Origin: an uncultured Woeseiaceae bacterium
GTDB lineage: Bacteria > Pseudomonadota > Gammaproteobacteria > Steroidobacterales > Woeseiaceae
Reading direction: 5' to 3'
Assembly (NCBI GenBank): GCA_945787845.1
Contig: CALZJH010000009.1
Coordinates: forward strand, 1-35,207
Length of the DNA stretch: 35,207 nt
Positions 10,042 through 18,019 of the stretch are shown one piece after another. Below the pieces are notes generated by a model. The model had not been told where the DNA came from. It searched no databases and saw nothing but the letters and a program-made list of their open reading frames with translations. The position numbers and the translations under genes are program-made. The stretch's first letter is position 1. The number at the start of each line of letters is the position of its first letter.

Positions 10042-10065
10042 GCCCGGCCTGTCCGTTCGGGCCGC
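10039..10065 (-). other. GC-rich stem-loop in the suhB leader
   Basis: GCGGCCCG (10039-10046) pairs perfectly with CGGGCCGC (10058-10065) around an 11-base loop. Read on the minus strand the stem is followed by TCTTTTAC, so it resembles an intrinsic terminator or attenuator. Its 3' arm overlaps the first bases of the boxA-like site. On the plus strand it lies just upstream of the likely trmJ -10. Confidence 0.5.
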
Positions 10066-10073
10066 GGGGGCGG

Positions 10074-10079
10074 TAGAAT
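10074..10079 (+). promoter_or_regulatory. Possible -10 element of trmJ
   Basis: TAGAAT (5 of 6 to the consensus) lies 30 bases before the trmJ ATG. No recognisable -35 sits 16-18 bases upstream, since that stretch is the GC-rich stem-loop. Transcription would start near 10086. Confidence 0.3.
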
Positions 10080-10109
10080 ACCCGACTTTCAGCAGCCTGT
10101 CCCTTAGCA

Positions 10110-10832
10110 ATGTCCATACGAATCGTTCTTGTCGGAACCACCCACCCCGGAAACATCGGGGCCGTGGCGCGTGCCATGAAGAACATGGGACTCAGCGACC
10201 TCGCGCTCGTCAATCCCAGACATTTCCCACACGAGGACGCGACTGCCCGGGCGTCCGGAGCATCTGATGTGCTCGACTCTGCCCGCGTCGTGGCCACGCT
10301 TGAGGATGCGCTGACCGATTGTGTTTACGTCGCAGGTGCGAGCGCCCGATCGCGCACGATCAACTGGCCCAGCATGGGTCCGCGCGATTGTGCGGAACGC
10401 ATGATTCAGGAAAGCGGCCACGGTAAGGTTGCGGTGGTCTTTGGTCCGGAAAAAACCGGTCTGCACAATGACGACCTGGACCTGTGCCACACGCTGCTGA
10501 CCATCCCGACTGACCCGGGTTTCAGTTCGCTCAACCTGGCTATGGCCGTGCAGGTCATAACTTACGAATTGCGGGTGGCGAGCATGCTGGACCGGGGGCC
10601 GGTCTTCGAGGCCGAGGCTCCGCCAGCAACGGGCGAAGAGATGGAGCACTTCTACACCCATCTTGAAGACGTGCTGACCAATATCGAGTTTCTCGACCCG
10701 GAGAACCCGCGGCACCTGATGCGGCGACTGCGCCGGCTGTTCATCCGGGCGCGCCCGGACAAGAACGAAATCAATATCCTGCGCGGCATTCTCACCGCCG
10801 TCGATCGCACGCGGCAGGCCGACGATGACTGA
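10110..10832 (+). CDS. trmJ: tRNA (cytidine/uridine-32-2'-O)-methyltransferase TrmJ
   Basis: A 240-residue SPOUT-class methyltransferase that methylates the ribose of residue 32 in the anticodon loop. The N terminus IRIVLVGTTHPGNIGAVARA and the knot segments VVFGPEKTGLHNDDLD and IPTDPGFSSLNLAMAVQVI are characteristic of the TrmH/TrmJ group. The C-terminal extension (about 165-240) is the helical region typical of TrmJ. The gene is divergent from suhB and overlaps the next gene, a cysteine desulfurase, by 8 bases. In E. coli trmJ is likewise directly upstream of the isc operon, but there iscR intervenes. Confidence 0.93.
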   Translation: MSIRIVLVGTTHPGNIGAVARAMKNMGLSDLALVNPRHFPHEDATARASGASDVLDSARVVATLEDALTDCVYVAGASARSRTINWPSMGPRDCAERMIQESGHGKVAVVFGPEKTGLHNDDLDLCHTLLTIPTDPGFSSLNLAMAVQVITYELRVASMLDRGPVFEAEAPPATGEEMEHFYTHLEDVLTNIEFLDPENPRHLMRRLRRLFIRARPDKNEINILRGILTAVDRTRQADDD

Positions 10833-11985
10833 GCGCATGATCTACCTCGACTACGCGGCCTCGACGCCCGTCGATGCACGTGTTCTGGATCGCATGCGCG
10901 AGGTTGCGCAAACGAATTGCGCGAACCCGTCCTCGACCCATGCCGCCGGCCGCGAGGCGCAGGACATTATTGCCGCCGCGGCCGGGCAGCTCGGTCGCCT
11001 GTTGAACGTGGACCCCGATACGCTGGTCTGGACGTCGGGAGCCACCGAGTCGGACAACCTCGCGATCGCCGGCGGCGCCCGCCACCGCGCGCACCGGGGC
11101 AAGCATCTCGTGACGATGAAAACCGAGCACAAGGCCGTCACTGATATGTTCGAGACGCTGGTGAAAGAGGGCTTCGAGGTGACCTGGGTCGAGCCGGACG
11201 GCAACGGCCTTGTCAGCCCGGAGGTCTTCGCTGCCGCGCTTCGCGACGACACCCAGCTTGCGTCCATCATGTTCGTCAATAACGAAACCGGCGTGATCCA
11301 GGACATCGAGGCGCTTGGCGCCATTTGTCGCGAGCGCAACGTGCTGTTTCATGTTGACGGCGCGCAGGCGGTCGGCAAGCTGCCTCTCGACCTCAGCGCG
11401 CTGCCCGTTGACCTGCTGTCGCTGACCGGCCACAAGTTCTACGGCCCGAAGGGCATCGGTGCGCTTTACATCTCGGATCACCCCGGCTGCCACGTCGAGC
11501 CCATCCTGTTCGGCGGTGGACAGCAGCGGCGAATTCGTCCGGGGACGCTGCCCACCGACCTCGTCGCAGGACTGGGTATGGCGGCCACGGTAGCCGCGGG
11601 CCGGATCAAGGCCGACCTCGAACACTTGCGCGGCCTGCGCAAAGCCTTGTGGGACGGCATCCGCAGCGTCGATGGCGTTACGCTTAACGGCGACCCGAAC
11701 GGTTTTCCGGGGATCCTCAACGTCAGCGTCGAGGATATCGAAGGCGAGAGCCTGTTGCTCGCACTGGAGCCGATTTGTGTGGCCACGGGCAGCGCCTGCA
11801 ATTCGAAAAGCCAGGAGCCATCCTATGTGCTGCGGGCCCTCGGGCGAACCGACCTGCAGGCGCAGAGCGCCATTCGCTTCAGCGTGGGCCGTCCGACGAC
11901 GATGGATGAGGTCGAGTTCGCCGCGGCCCGGTACCGGGATGCGGTGGCCAGGCTGCGGAAACTTGCGCCCGGGGCGGTCGCGTGA
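10825..11985 (+). CDS. iscS: Cysteine desulfurase, IscS/NifS family
   Basis: A PLP enzyme of 386 residues that takes sulfur from cysteine for Fe-S cluster and thio-modification pathways. K204 in [11 protein letters not shown] binds PLP and H102 in KTEHKAV stacks on it. The persulfide cysteine is C325 in [21 protein letters not shown], close to the IscS loop [28 protein letters not shown] (238-244) is the usual substrate-site motif. It is shorter than E. coli IscS (404). The start overlaps trmJ by 8 bases and the stop overlaps the next GTG start. The neighbours are an IscU-like and an IscA-like gene, so I use iscS, but the IscR regulator and chaperones are absent here. The symbol is by homology and position. 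Confidence 0.85.
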   Translation: [386 protein letters not shown]

Positions 11986-12341
11986 GCCTGGACCCCTACA
12001 GCCCTGCCGTGCGGAACCTGTTCGCCGCGCCGTCTCACGCGGGCACGCTCGCTGACGGAACGACCGTTCTCGTGGAAGACCAGGGTATGCGTGTGGAACT
12101 CTCCGCGCGTGCCGAGCAGGGGCGGTTGGCGGCCATGCGCTTCAGGGTCTGGGGCTGCCCACACCTGATCGCGGCCACCGAGTGGGTGTGCGATCATTAC
12201 GAGGCCGGCCCGGTGGCGGCCCTTGAAGTCTTCCCAGCTGCCCGGATTATGGAGTATCTGGCTGTACCTACCGAGAAGACCGGTCGTATACTGGTCCTCG
12301 AAGACGCGGTCCAGGCGCTTGGGCGCAGTCTTGCCTCTTAA
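11982..12341 (+). CDS. Degenerate IscU/NifU-like scaffold protein
   Basis: A 119-residue protein whose layout follows IscU but whose ligand residues are mostly lost. The central WGCPHLIAATEWV (C59) aligns with the IscU stretch FGCGSAIASSSLV around Cys63. The first IscU cysteine (ACGDVM) corresponds to HAGTLA here. The third (HCSILAEDA) corresponds to GRILVLEDA, so both are gone. The only other cysteine is C70. In IscU the three cysteines and an aspartate hold the nascent cluster, so classic scaffold chemistry is doubtful. It could bind the desulfurase, carry sulfur, or deliver iron. It starts with GTG inside the stop of the desulfurase gene and precedes iscA by 19 bases, so it clearly belongs to that operon. 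Confidence 0.72.
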   Translation: MSLDPYSPAVRNLFAAPSHAGTLADGTTVLVEDQGMRVELSARAEQGRLAAMRFRVWGCPHLIAATEWVCDHYEAGPVAALEVFPAARIMEYLAVPTEKTGRILVLEDAVQALGRSLAS

Positions 12342-12360
12342 CACTACAGGTTTTTGAATC

Positions 12361-12684
12361 ATGGCTATTTCGCTGACGGATGCCGCTGCAGAGCGCGTTC
12401 GGACCTACCTCGACAAACGTGAGAAGCACCTCGGTTTACGCCTTGGGGTCACCAAGACCGGCTGCTCGGGCTATTCGTACGTCATCAACTATGCCGAGGC
12501 GATTGGCGAGGACGACGTCGTCTTCGAGGACAAGGGCGTCAAGGTTGTCATCGACCCCGAGGCCCTGAGCCTGATCGACGGCACCGAGGTCGACTTCGTC
12601 AAGAACGGTCTCAACGAGGCGTTCAGCTTCCGGAACCCGAATATCAAGGGCGAATGCGGCTGTGGCGAGAGCTTCAACGTGTAG
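12361..12684 (+). CDS. iscA: Fe-S cluster carrier, IscA/ErpA family
   Basis: A 107-residue A-type carrier that receives Fe-S clusters and passes them to target proteins. The three ligand cysteines are C35 in TGCSGYSYV and C99 and C101 in [11 protein letters not shown] at the very C terminus, the exact IscA spacing. Length is identical to E. coli IscA (107). It follows the degenerate scaffold gene. ErpA, HesB or SufA cannot be excluded by sequence alone, but the position after the desulfurase points to iscA. Confidence 0.88.
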   Translation: MAISLTDAAAERVRTYLDKREKHLGLRLGVTKTGCSGYSYVINYAEAIGEDDVVFEDKGVKVVIDPEALSLIDGTEVDFVKNGLNEAFSFRNPNIKGECGCGESFNV

Positions 12685-12730
12685 TTTCGCCGCAAACGCC
12701 GTAGTAGAATTAATAACTTATGTCTTTTCT

Positions 12731-12753
12731 GCGCCCGGCGGAGTGCCGGGTGC
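12731..12753 (+). terminator. Stem-loop between iscA and ndk
   Basis: GCGCCCGGC (12731-12739) pairs with GCCGGGTGC (12745-12753) around the loop GGAGT, with one G-T wobble. The tail TTATCATC is only weakly T-rich, so it may be a weak terminator of the isc-like operon or a structure in the ndk leader. Confidence 0.4.
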
Positions 12754-12785
12754 TTATCATCATTCTGGAACAAAAGGATTAACAC

Positions 12786-13217
12786 ATGGCCGTTGAGCAG
12801 ACACTCTCCATTATCAAGCCGGATGGCGTACAGAAGAACCTGATCGGAGAGATCTACAGCCGTTTCGAGAAAGCTGGCCTGGAAATCGTCGGCGCCCACA
12901 TGCTGCACCTGAGCAAAGAGCAGGCGCAGGGGTTCTACGCAGTCCACAAGGAGCGCCCGTTTTACAACGACCTCGTTAGTTACATGACCTCCGGGCCTGC
13001 CGTCGTATCTGTGCTCAGCGGCGAAGGGGCGATTCTCAAGCACCGCGAAATCATGGGCGCAACGAATCCGGCTGAAGCCGACCCGGGCACCATTCGCGCG
13101 GACTTTGCCGAGAGCATCGAAGAGAATATCTGCCACGGTTCCGACGCTGCCGAGACGGCCGCGGTCGAAATAGAGTTCTTCTTCGGCGACGACGGCGTCT
13201 GCCCCAGGACTCGATAG
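12786..13217 (+). CDS. ndk: Nucleoside diphosphate kinase
   Basis: A 143-residue enzyme that keeps nucleoside triphosphates in balance by ping-pong phosphate transfer. The N terminus has [17 protein letters not shown]. The phosphorylated histidine is H117 in [13 protein letters not shown], and the C terminus keeps EIEFFF. Length equals E. coli Ndk (143). A spacer of 101 bases separates it from iscA and contains a stem-loop and a TAGAAT element (12705-12710) that may serve as its -10. rlmN follows after 6 bases, as in E. coli. Confidence 0.97.
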   Translation: MAVEQTLSIIKPDGVQKNLIGEIYSRFEKAGLEIVGAHMLHLSKEQAQGFYAVHKERPFYNDLVSYMTSGPAVVSVLSGEGAILKHREIMGATNPAEADPGTIRADFAESIEENICHGSDAAETAAVEIEFFFGDDGVCPRTR

Positions 13218-13223
13218 GCCTGC

Positions 13224-14345
13224 ATGACGGCGGCGGCTGACAAGATCAACCTGCTTGGCATGTCCCACGACATGCTCGAGCAGTTTTTCGTCGAGCGCGG
13301 CGAGAAGCCGTTTCGCGCCCGGCAGATCCTGCAGTGGATTCATCAGCGGGGCGTTATCGACTTCGACGAAATGACAGACCTTGCGAAGACTTTGCGCGAG
13401 CGCCTGCACGCCGATGCAGACATTGTGCTGCCGACTGTGCAGTCACGTTTCGACTCCGAGGACGGCACGGTCAAGTGGCTGTTCGCCACCGACTGTGGCC
13501 AGGCCGTCGAGACCGTGTTTATCCCCGAACCGGGTCGCGGCACGCTCTGTATATCGTCCCAGGTCGGGTGTGCGCTCGACTGCGCATTCTGTGCGACCGG
13601 GGCGCAGGGTTTTAATCGCAACCTGACCAGCGCCGAAATCATAGGCCAGGTTTTCGTTGCAAACAGCGAATTACCGCGCCGCGAGAATGGCGAGCCCGCC
13701 GTCACCAATGTTGTGTTCATGGGTATGGGCGAGCCGCTGGCGAATTATCGCCACGTCATTCCCGCTTTGAAGTTACTCGTGTCAGACTGGTCGTACGGCC
13801 TGTCGCGGCGGCGGGTCACCGTCAGCACCTCAGGCATCGTCCCGCACGTCAACAAGCTGGGCGACGAATGCAACGTGTCGCTGGCTGTATCGCTGCATGC
13901 GCCCAACGATGCGCTGCGTGACGAGATCGTGCCGATCAACAAGCTGCACCCGATTTCGACCTTGCTGGACGCCTGCTGGACCTATGCGGCCAAGCACGCG
14001 AATCGCTTTATTACGTTTGAGTACGTGATGCTGCGCGGCGTCAACGATTCGCTCGCACAGGCCGACCAGCTTGCCGCGCTGCTTGACGGAAAGCCGGCAA
14101 AAGTGAACCTGATTCCGTTCAATCCGTTTCCGGGGACAGTGTTCAAACGATCTTCGGCGGACACGATTCAGGCGTTCCAAAACAGGCTTCGCAAGCGTGG
14201 CCTGGTCGCGACGACAAGGAAGACGCGTGGCGACGACATCGATGCTGCCTGCGGACAACTTGCGGGCGAGGTGAGCAACCGTGTACGTAACCGACTTGGC
14301 GACAAGACTTTCGGTGACAGGAACATAAAGGTGGTGTCAGCGTGA
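13224..14345 (+). CDS. rlmN: Dual-specificity 23S rRNA/tRNA (adenine-C2)-methyltransferase RlmN
   Basis: A radical-SAM methyltransferase of 373 residues that makes 2-methyladenosine at A2503 of 23S rRNA and at A37 of some tRNAs. The [4Fe-4S]/SAM motif is C116-x3-C120-x2-C123 (GCALDCAFC). The two mechanistic cysteines correspond to C109 (TLCISSQVG) and C343 (DIDAACGQL). Other family signatures are VVFMGMGEPLANY, VSLHAPNDALRDEIVPIN and VNLIPFNPFPG. The ATG at 13224 follows ndk by 6 bases. The stop overlaps the GTG of the next gene (GTGA), so pilW is probably translationally coupled. Confidence 0.96.
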   Translation: MTAAADKINLLGMSHDMLEQFFVERGEKPFRARQILQWIHQRGVIDFDEMTDLAKTLRERLHADADIVLPTVQSRFDSEDGTVKWLFATDCGQAVETVFIPEPGRGTLCISSQVGCALDCAFCATGAQGFNRNLTSAEIIGQVFVANSELPRRENGEPAVTNVVFMGMGEPLANYRHVIPALKLLVSDWSYGLSRRRVTVSTSGIVPHVNKLGDECNVSLAVSLHAPNDALRDEIVPINKLHPISTLLDACWTYAAKHANRFITFEYVMLRGVNDSLAQADQLAALLDGKPAKVNLIPFNPFPGTVFKRSSADTIQAFQNRLRKRGLVATTRKTRGDDIDAACGQLAGEVSNRVRNRLGDKTFGDRNIKVVSA

Positions 14346-15103
14346 GAAAGAGCGATCTGATTGCAGTAGTTATTTTTTCCGGCTTCCTGGTGTCTGCCTG
14401 TGTTTCGACGACGACGGGAACACCCGCACCCGAGGCCAATGCGGCGGACGCCTCAGAACTCAATTATCAGCTGGGGGCGCGTTACTACCAGAACGGCAAG
14501 TACGACCTGGCGCGCGACCGTCTGCTTCTTGCCATCGAGTTGCAGCCGAAGATGGCTGTTGCACATACGACACTGGGCATGACCTATGAAGCCCTCGACA
14601 ACCTGCGCCTGGCAACCGAATCCTATGAAAACGCCGTGCGCGTCGCGCCGCGCGATTTCGACGTGCAGAACGCCTATGCCGTGTTCCTGTGCCGGCAGCG
14701 GGATTTTGACGGCGCACGCGAGTATTTTGAAAAAGCGGCTGACCACCCGGAGAACGACAACGCTGAGCGCACGCTGACCAACGCCGGCCTGTGCATGACG
14801 CAGAAGCCTGACGCTGCCGAGGCGGAGAGATTGTTCCGCGCGGCGCTCGATCGCCGAGCAACCTACGGGGAGGCGTTATTGCAAATGTGCCTGCTCAAGT
14901 ACCAGGCAGAAGAGTTCATGAGCGCGCGCGCGTTCCTGCAACGACTCATGAGCTCCAGCCCGTCGACGGCCGGCATATTGCTGCTTGCCGCAGAGATCGA
15001 AGGCAAGCTCGGTAACGAACGTGGACGCGACGACTATGTGAATCAGCTGCTGCGCCAATTCCCCGAGTCGCCCGAGGCACGCAGGGCCCTGAGTAGCGGA
15101 TAA
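14342..15103 (+). CDS. pilW: Type IV pilus biogenesis lipoprotein PilW/PilF (TPR)
   Basis: A 253-residue lipoprotein. Residues 1-20 form a lipoprotein signal ending LVSAC (C20 lipidated). The rest is at least four TPR repeats from about residue 40, with typical spacing such as NYQLGARYYQNGKYDLARDR and AHTTLGMTYEALDNLRLATE. In Pseudomonas and Neisseria this protein helps the PilQ secretin assemble in the outer membrane. The location between rlmN and rodZ is the usual one for pilF/pilW in pilus-bearing gammaproteobacteria. It starts with GTG overlapping the rlmN stop. No other pilus gene is in the window, so function rests on synteny and architecture. Confidence 0.85.
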   Translation: MRKSDLIAVVIFSGFLVSACVSTTTGTPAPEANAADASELNYQLGARYYQNGKYDLARDRLLLAIELQPKMAVAHTTLGMTYEALDNLRLATESYENAVRVAPRDFDVQNAYAVFLCRQRDFDGAREYFEKAADHPENDNAERTLTNAGLCMTQKPDAAEAERLFRAALDRRATYGEALLQMCLLKYQAEEFMSARAFLQRLMSSSPSTAGILLLAAEIEGKLGNERGRDDYVNQLLRQFPESPEARRALSSG

Positions 15104-15119
15104 GCAGTCGGCAATCACA

Positions 15120-15974
15120 ATGAGTGACGAAACAGAAAACCAGCAAGAAAACGCCGCACCCGACGAGCCAGCGGGCCCGGTTGGCGGCGAACGGCTTGCC
15201 GAGGCGCGTCGCGAGCTGCAGATATCTGTTCTCGAGATTGCCAAGGAGCTGCACCTCGACGAGCCCAAGGTGCGGGCACTCGAGCGCAATGAGTTCGACG
15301 TACTTGGCGCGCCCGTCTTCGCGAAAGGGCATCTCAAGGCGTATGCCCAGCTCGTCAACGTCGATGCTGCCGATCTGCTGGCCGACTACTACCACTTGAA
15401 TCGTGCGGAAGGTGCGCCGCCCGTGATCACGGCGAGGAGGAAACCCCGGCGTGAGTTGTCGCCCGGGCCCTGGATTGCGGCAATTGTCGTGCTTATCGTC
15501 ATCGTGTCGGCTTACTGGTGGTTTTCCCGTTCGCCGCAAGCTGTCCTGGATGTGCCGCAGCCGCAGGAAACCGAGGACAGCGCGGTCATTCCGCCGCCGG
15601 AATCTGATGACGGCGAAGGTGTTGCCTTGCCGGAAACCGCTGGTGAGCTGATCGGCGAGCCACCCGTCACGGAGCCGGTGATGGAAGAAGAGGCCGAGCC
15701 GGCACCCGCACCGGCGGTTGAAGAAGGGCAGCTGCGCCTCCTGGTCACTTACACGGGCGACTGCTGGACAGAAATCACCGACGCCAGTGGCCGCCGCCTG
15801 CTGTTCGACCTCGGCAAGGATGGACGAACCGTGGAGCTCAGCGGCGCTGAGCCGTTCAACGTGCTGTTCGGTAATCCGGGTAACGTCAGCTTGCGTGTGA
15901 ACGGTGAAAACTACGCGTTACCGCCGACCAACCGTCCCGACCGTCCGATGCGGCTGACCATTTCAGGATCATGA
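15120..15974 (+). CDS. rodZ: Cytoskeleton/cell-shape protein RodZ
   Basis: A 284-residue bitopic membrane protein that links MreB filaments to the wall-synthesis machinery. An N-terminal helix-turn-helix region (about 24-92) includes [20 protein letters not shown] and the conserved ARPVFAKG-like [15 protein letters not shown]. The membrane segment lies at about 118-135. A Pro/Glu-rich linker (about 140-200) follows, and the periplasmic C-terminal domain (about 203-283) has the DUF4115 look. The stop overlaps the hisS ATG. In E. coli ispG lies between rodZ and hisS; here it is absent. Confidence 0.9.
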   Translation: MSDETENQQENAAPDEPAGPVGGERLAEARRELQISVLEIAKELHLDEPKVRALERNEFDVLGAPVFAKGHLKAYAQLVNVDAADLLADYYHLNRAEGAPPVITARRKPRRELSPGPWIAAIVVLIVIVSAYWWFSRSPQAVLDVPQPQETEDSAVIPPPESDDGEGVALPETAGELIGEPPVTEPVMEEEAEPAPAPAVEEGQLRLLVTYTGDCWTEITDASGRRLLFDLGKDGRTVELSGAEPFNVLFGNPGNVSLRVNGENYALPPTNRPDRPMRLTISGS

Positions 15975-17242
15975 GCAAGAAACCACAGACAGTACGCGGG
16001 ATGAACGACATCCTGCCTGAGGTGGCGGCCAGGTGGCGCTACCTCGAAAGCGAGGTCGAGCGCATTATCGAGGTCTACGGGTACCGGCATGTCCGCTTGC
16101 CCCTGCTTGAGCACACCGAGGTATTTCGGCGCTCCATCGGCGAGGTAACCGACATCGTCGAGAAGGAGATGTATACCTTCGACGATGACGGTGACAGCCT
16201 GACGCTGCGACCCGAGGCGACCGCGAGTATGGTGCGGGCCGGTATCACCCACGGGTTGTTTCACAACCAACGGCAGAAACTCTGGACGGTCGGCCCCATG
16301 TTTCGGCGCGAACGGCCCCAGGCCGGCCGCTATCGGCAGTTCCACCAGTACGATGTCGAGGCTATGGGCTACGAGGGCCCTGACATCGATGCCGAACTGA
16401 TAATTATGTGTGCGCGCCTCTGGCAGCGCCTGGGTATTGACCGGATTCGTCTGGAAATCAACTCGCTGGGGACCGCGGAATCACGCGCCAGCTATCGCGA
16501 TGCACTGGTCGAGTACTTCAATGGCGTGAAAAGTCAGCTCGATGAGGATAGTATTCGCCGGCTTGAAAAGAACCCGCTGCGTATTCTCGACACCAAGAAC
16601 CCCGAGATGCAGGACATTGTGGCCGCGGCGCCGCTCATGATCGATCACCTGGACGAGGCATCGGCCGAGCATTTCGCCGGCCTCAAGTCGCTGCTGGACG
16701 TAGCGGGAGTGCAGTACGAGGTCAATCCGCGGCTCGTGCGGGGCCTCGATTACTACTCGCGGACCGTGTTCGAGTGGGTGACGGATGCTCTCGGCTCGCA
16801 AAATGCGGTCTGCGCCGGCGGGCGTTACGACGGCCTGGTCGAGAAGCTGGGCGGTCGCCCGACACCGGCGATAGGCTGGGCAATGGGTGTCGAGCGCTTT
16901 GTCGCGCTGTACGAGGCCTGTGGCGGGGAATTCCCGGCGACCGGGCCGGACGTGTACTTCGTGGCGGTCGGTGAAGGCACGGCAGAAAAGGCATTTGCGC
17001 TGGCCGAGGAACTTCGCGATGCGTTGCCCGAGGCGCGGTTTGAAAGCAATCTCGGCGGTGGCAGTTTTAAGGCGCAGATGAAGCGCGCCGACAAGAGTGG
17101 GGCAGGATACGCGCTGATCCTGGGTGAACAGGAGCTCAGCGAGGAGCGCATCGGTCTCAAGCCGTTGCGCAGTAAGGATGAACAGGAAAGCATTGCGCTG
17201 GACGAACTGGCAGCAGTGTTACAGGTCAGATTAAGCGGCTAA
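15971..17242 (+). CDS. hisS: Histidyl-tRNA synthetase
   Basis: A class II synthetase of 423 residues that charges tRNA-His. Motif 2 is [16 protein letters not shown]. The histidine-specific loops are [15 protein letters not shown] and [18 protein letters not shown]. Motif 3 is IGWAMGVER. The anticodon-binding domain fills the last 100 residues. Length matches E. coli HisS (424). The start overlaps the rodZ stop by 4 bases and yfgM follows after 27 bases. Confidence 0.97.
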   Translation: MSKKPQTVRGMNDILPEVAARWRYLESEVERIIEVYGYRHVRLPLLEHTEVFRRSIGEVTDIVEKEMYTFDDDGDSLTLRPEATASMVRAGITHGLFHNQRQKLWTVGPMFRRERPQAGRYRQFHQYDVEAMGYEGPDIDAELIIMCARLWQRLGIDRIRLEINSLGTAESRASYRDALVEYFNGVKSQLDEDSIRRLEKNPLRILDTKNPEMQDIVAAAPLMIDHLDEASAEHFAGLKSLLDVAGVQYEVNPRLVRGLDYYSRTVFEWVTDALGSQNAVCAGGRYDGLVEKLGGRPTPAIGWAMGVERFVALYEACGGEFPATGPDVYFVAVGEGTAEKAFALAEELRDALPEARFESNLGGGSFKAQMKRADKSGAGYALILGEQELSEERIGLKPLRSKDEQESIALDELAAVLQVRLSG

Positions 17243-17269
17243 GCGCCGCAGCAGGAAAAAGGCAGTCTC

Positions 17270-18019
17270 GTGGACGATTTACTTTCGGAAAAAGAACAAA
17301 TTGAGCAGATTCGCACATGGTGGTCGACCTACGGCGGCTACGTCATTGGCGGCCTCGGGTTGGGAATCGCATTGCTCGCCGGCATCAACTATTACCAGTC
17401 GAGCAGGCTGGAGGCCCAGCTCGAGGGCTCGGAACTGTACGAGTCCCTGACGGAACACGTCGTGTCGGGCGACCTCGACGCGGCGGAAGCGGTGGTCGAC
17501 AAGCTCAGCACCGACTACGCCGACACCAGCTATGCCGCGCAGTCCCAGCTCGCGATGGCGCGCCTCTACATGGACAAGAATCGCGATCAGGATGCAGCGG
17601 ACGCGCTCCGCAGCGTCGTCGATGGCGAGGCGGACGAGGCCATCAGACTGGTGGCCCGAGCGCGCCTGGCCCGGGTATTGCTATACCAGAACCAGCCGCA
17701 GGAAGTCGTCGACCTTCTTGAGGGCCACGACACCGCGGCATTTGCGGCGGTCTACAATGAACTGCTCGGCGATGCGTACCATGCGCTCGGGCGCATTGAA
17801 GATGCGCAGGCGGCTTACCAGAGCGTCATGCTGGATCCGATGGCGCCAAACACGGTAGACCAGCGACTCGTGCAGTGGAAAGCGCTCGACCTGCCGGAAG
17901 CTTCAGAGCCGGCCGCTGCGGTTGACGCGCCCGCCGCCGAGGAACCGGCAGCTATAGATGCAGTCGAAGCCACCGAGGCCACCGAGGCCGAGGAATCCGA
18001 GGCAGAGGAAGTCGAGTGA
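17270..18019 (+). CDS. yfgM: Sec translocon-associated chaperone YfgM (TPR)
   Basis: A 249-residue inner-membrane protein. The start GTG 17270 follows a GCAGGAA ribosome site and gives the family-typical N terminus SEKEQIEQIRTWWSTYGGYV. One membrane segment lies at about 22-43, then TPR-like helices in the periplasm. The last 45 residues are an Ala/Glu/Pro-rich acidic tail longer than in E. coli YfgM (206 residues). In E. coli it binds SecYEG and the chaperone PpiD. The stop overlaps the bamB GTG. Order hisS-yfgM-bamB-der is as in E. coli. Confidence 0.9.
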   Translation: MDDLLSEKEQIEQIRTWWSTYGGYVIGGLGLGIALLAGINYYQSSRLEAQLEGSELYESLTEHVVSGDLDAAEAVVDKLSTDYADTSYAAQSQLAMARLYMDKNRDQDAADALRSVVDGEADEAIRLVARARLARVLLYQNQPQEVVDLLEGHDTAAFAAVYNELLGDAYHALGRIEDAQAAYQSVMLDPMAPNTVDQRLVQWKALDLPEASEPAAAVDAPAAEEPAAIDAVEATEATEAEESEAEEVE

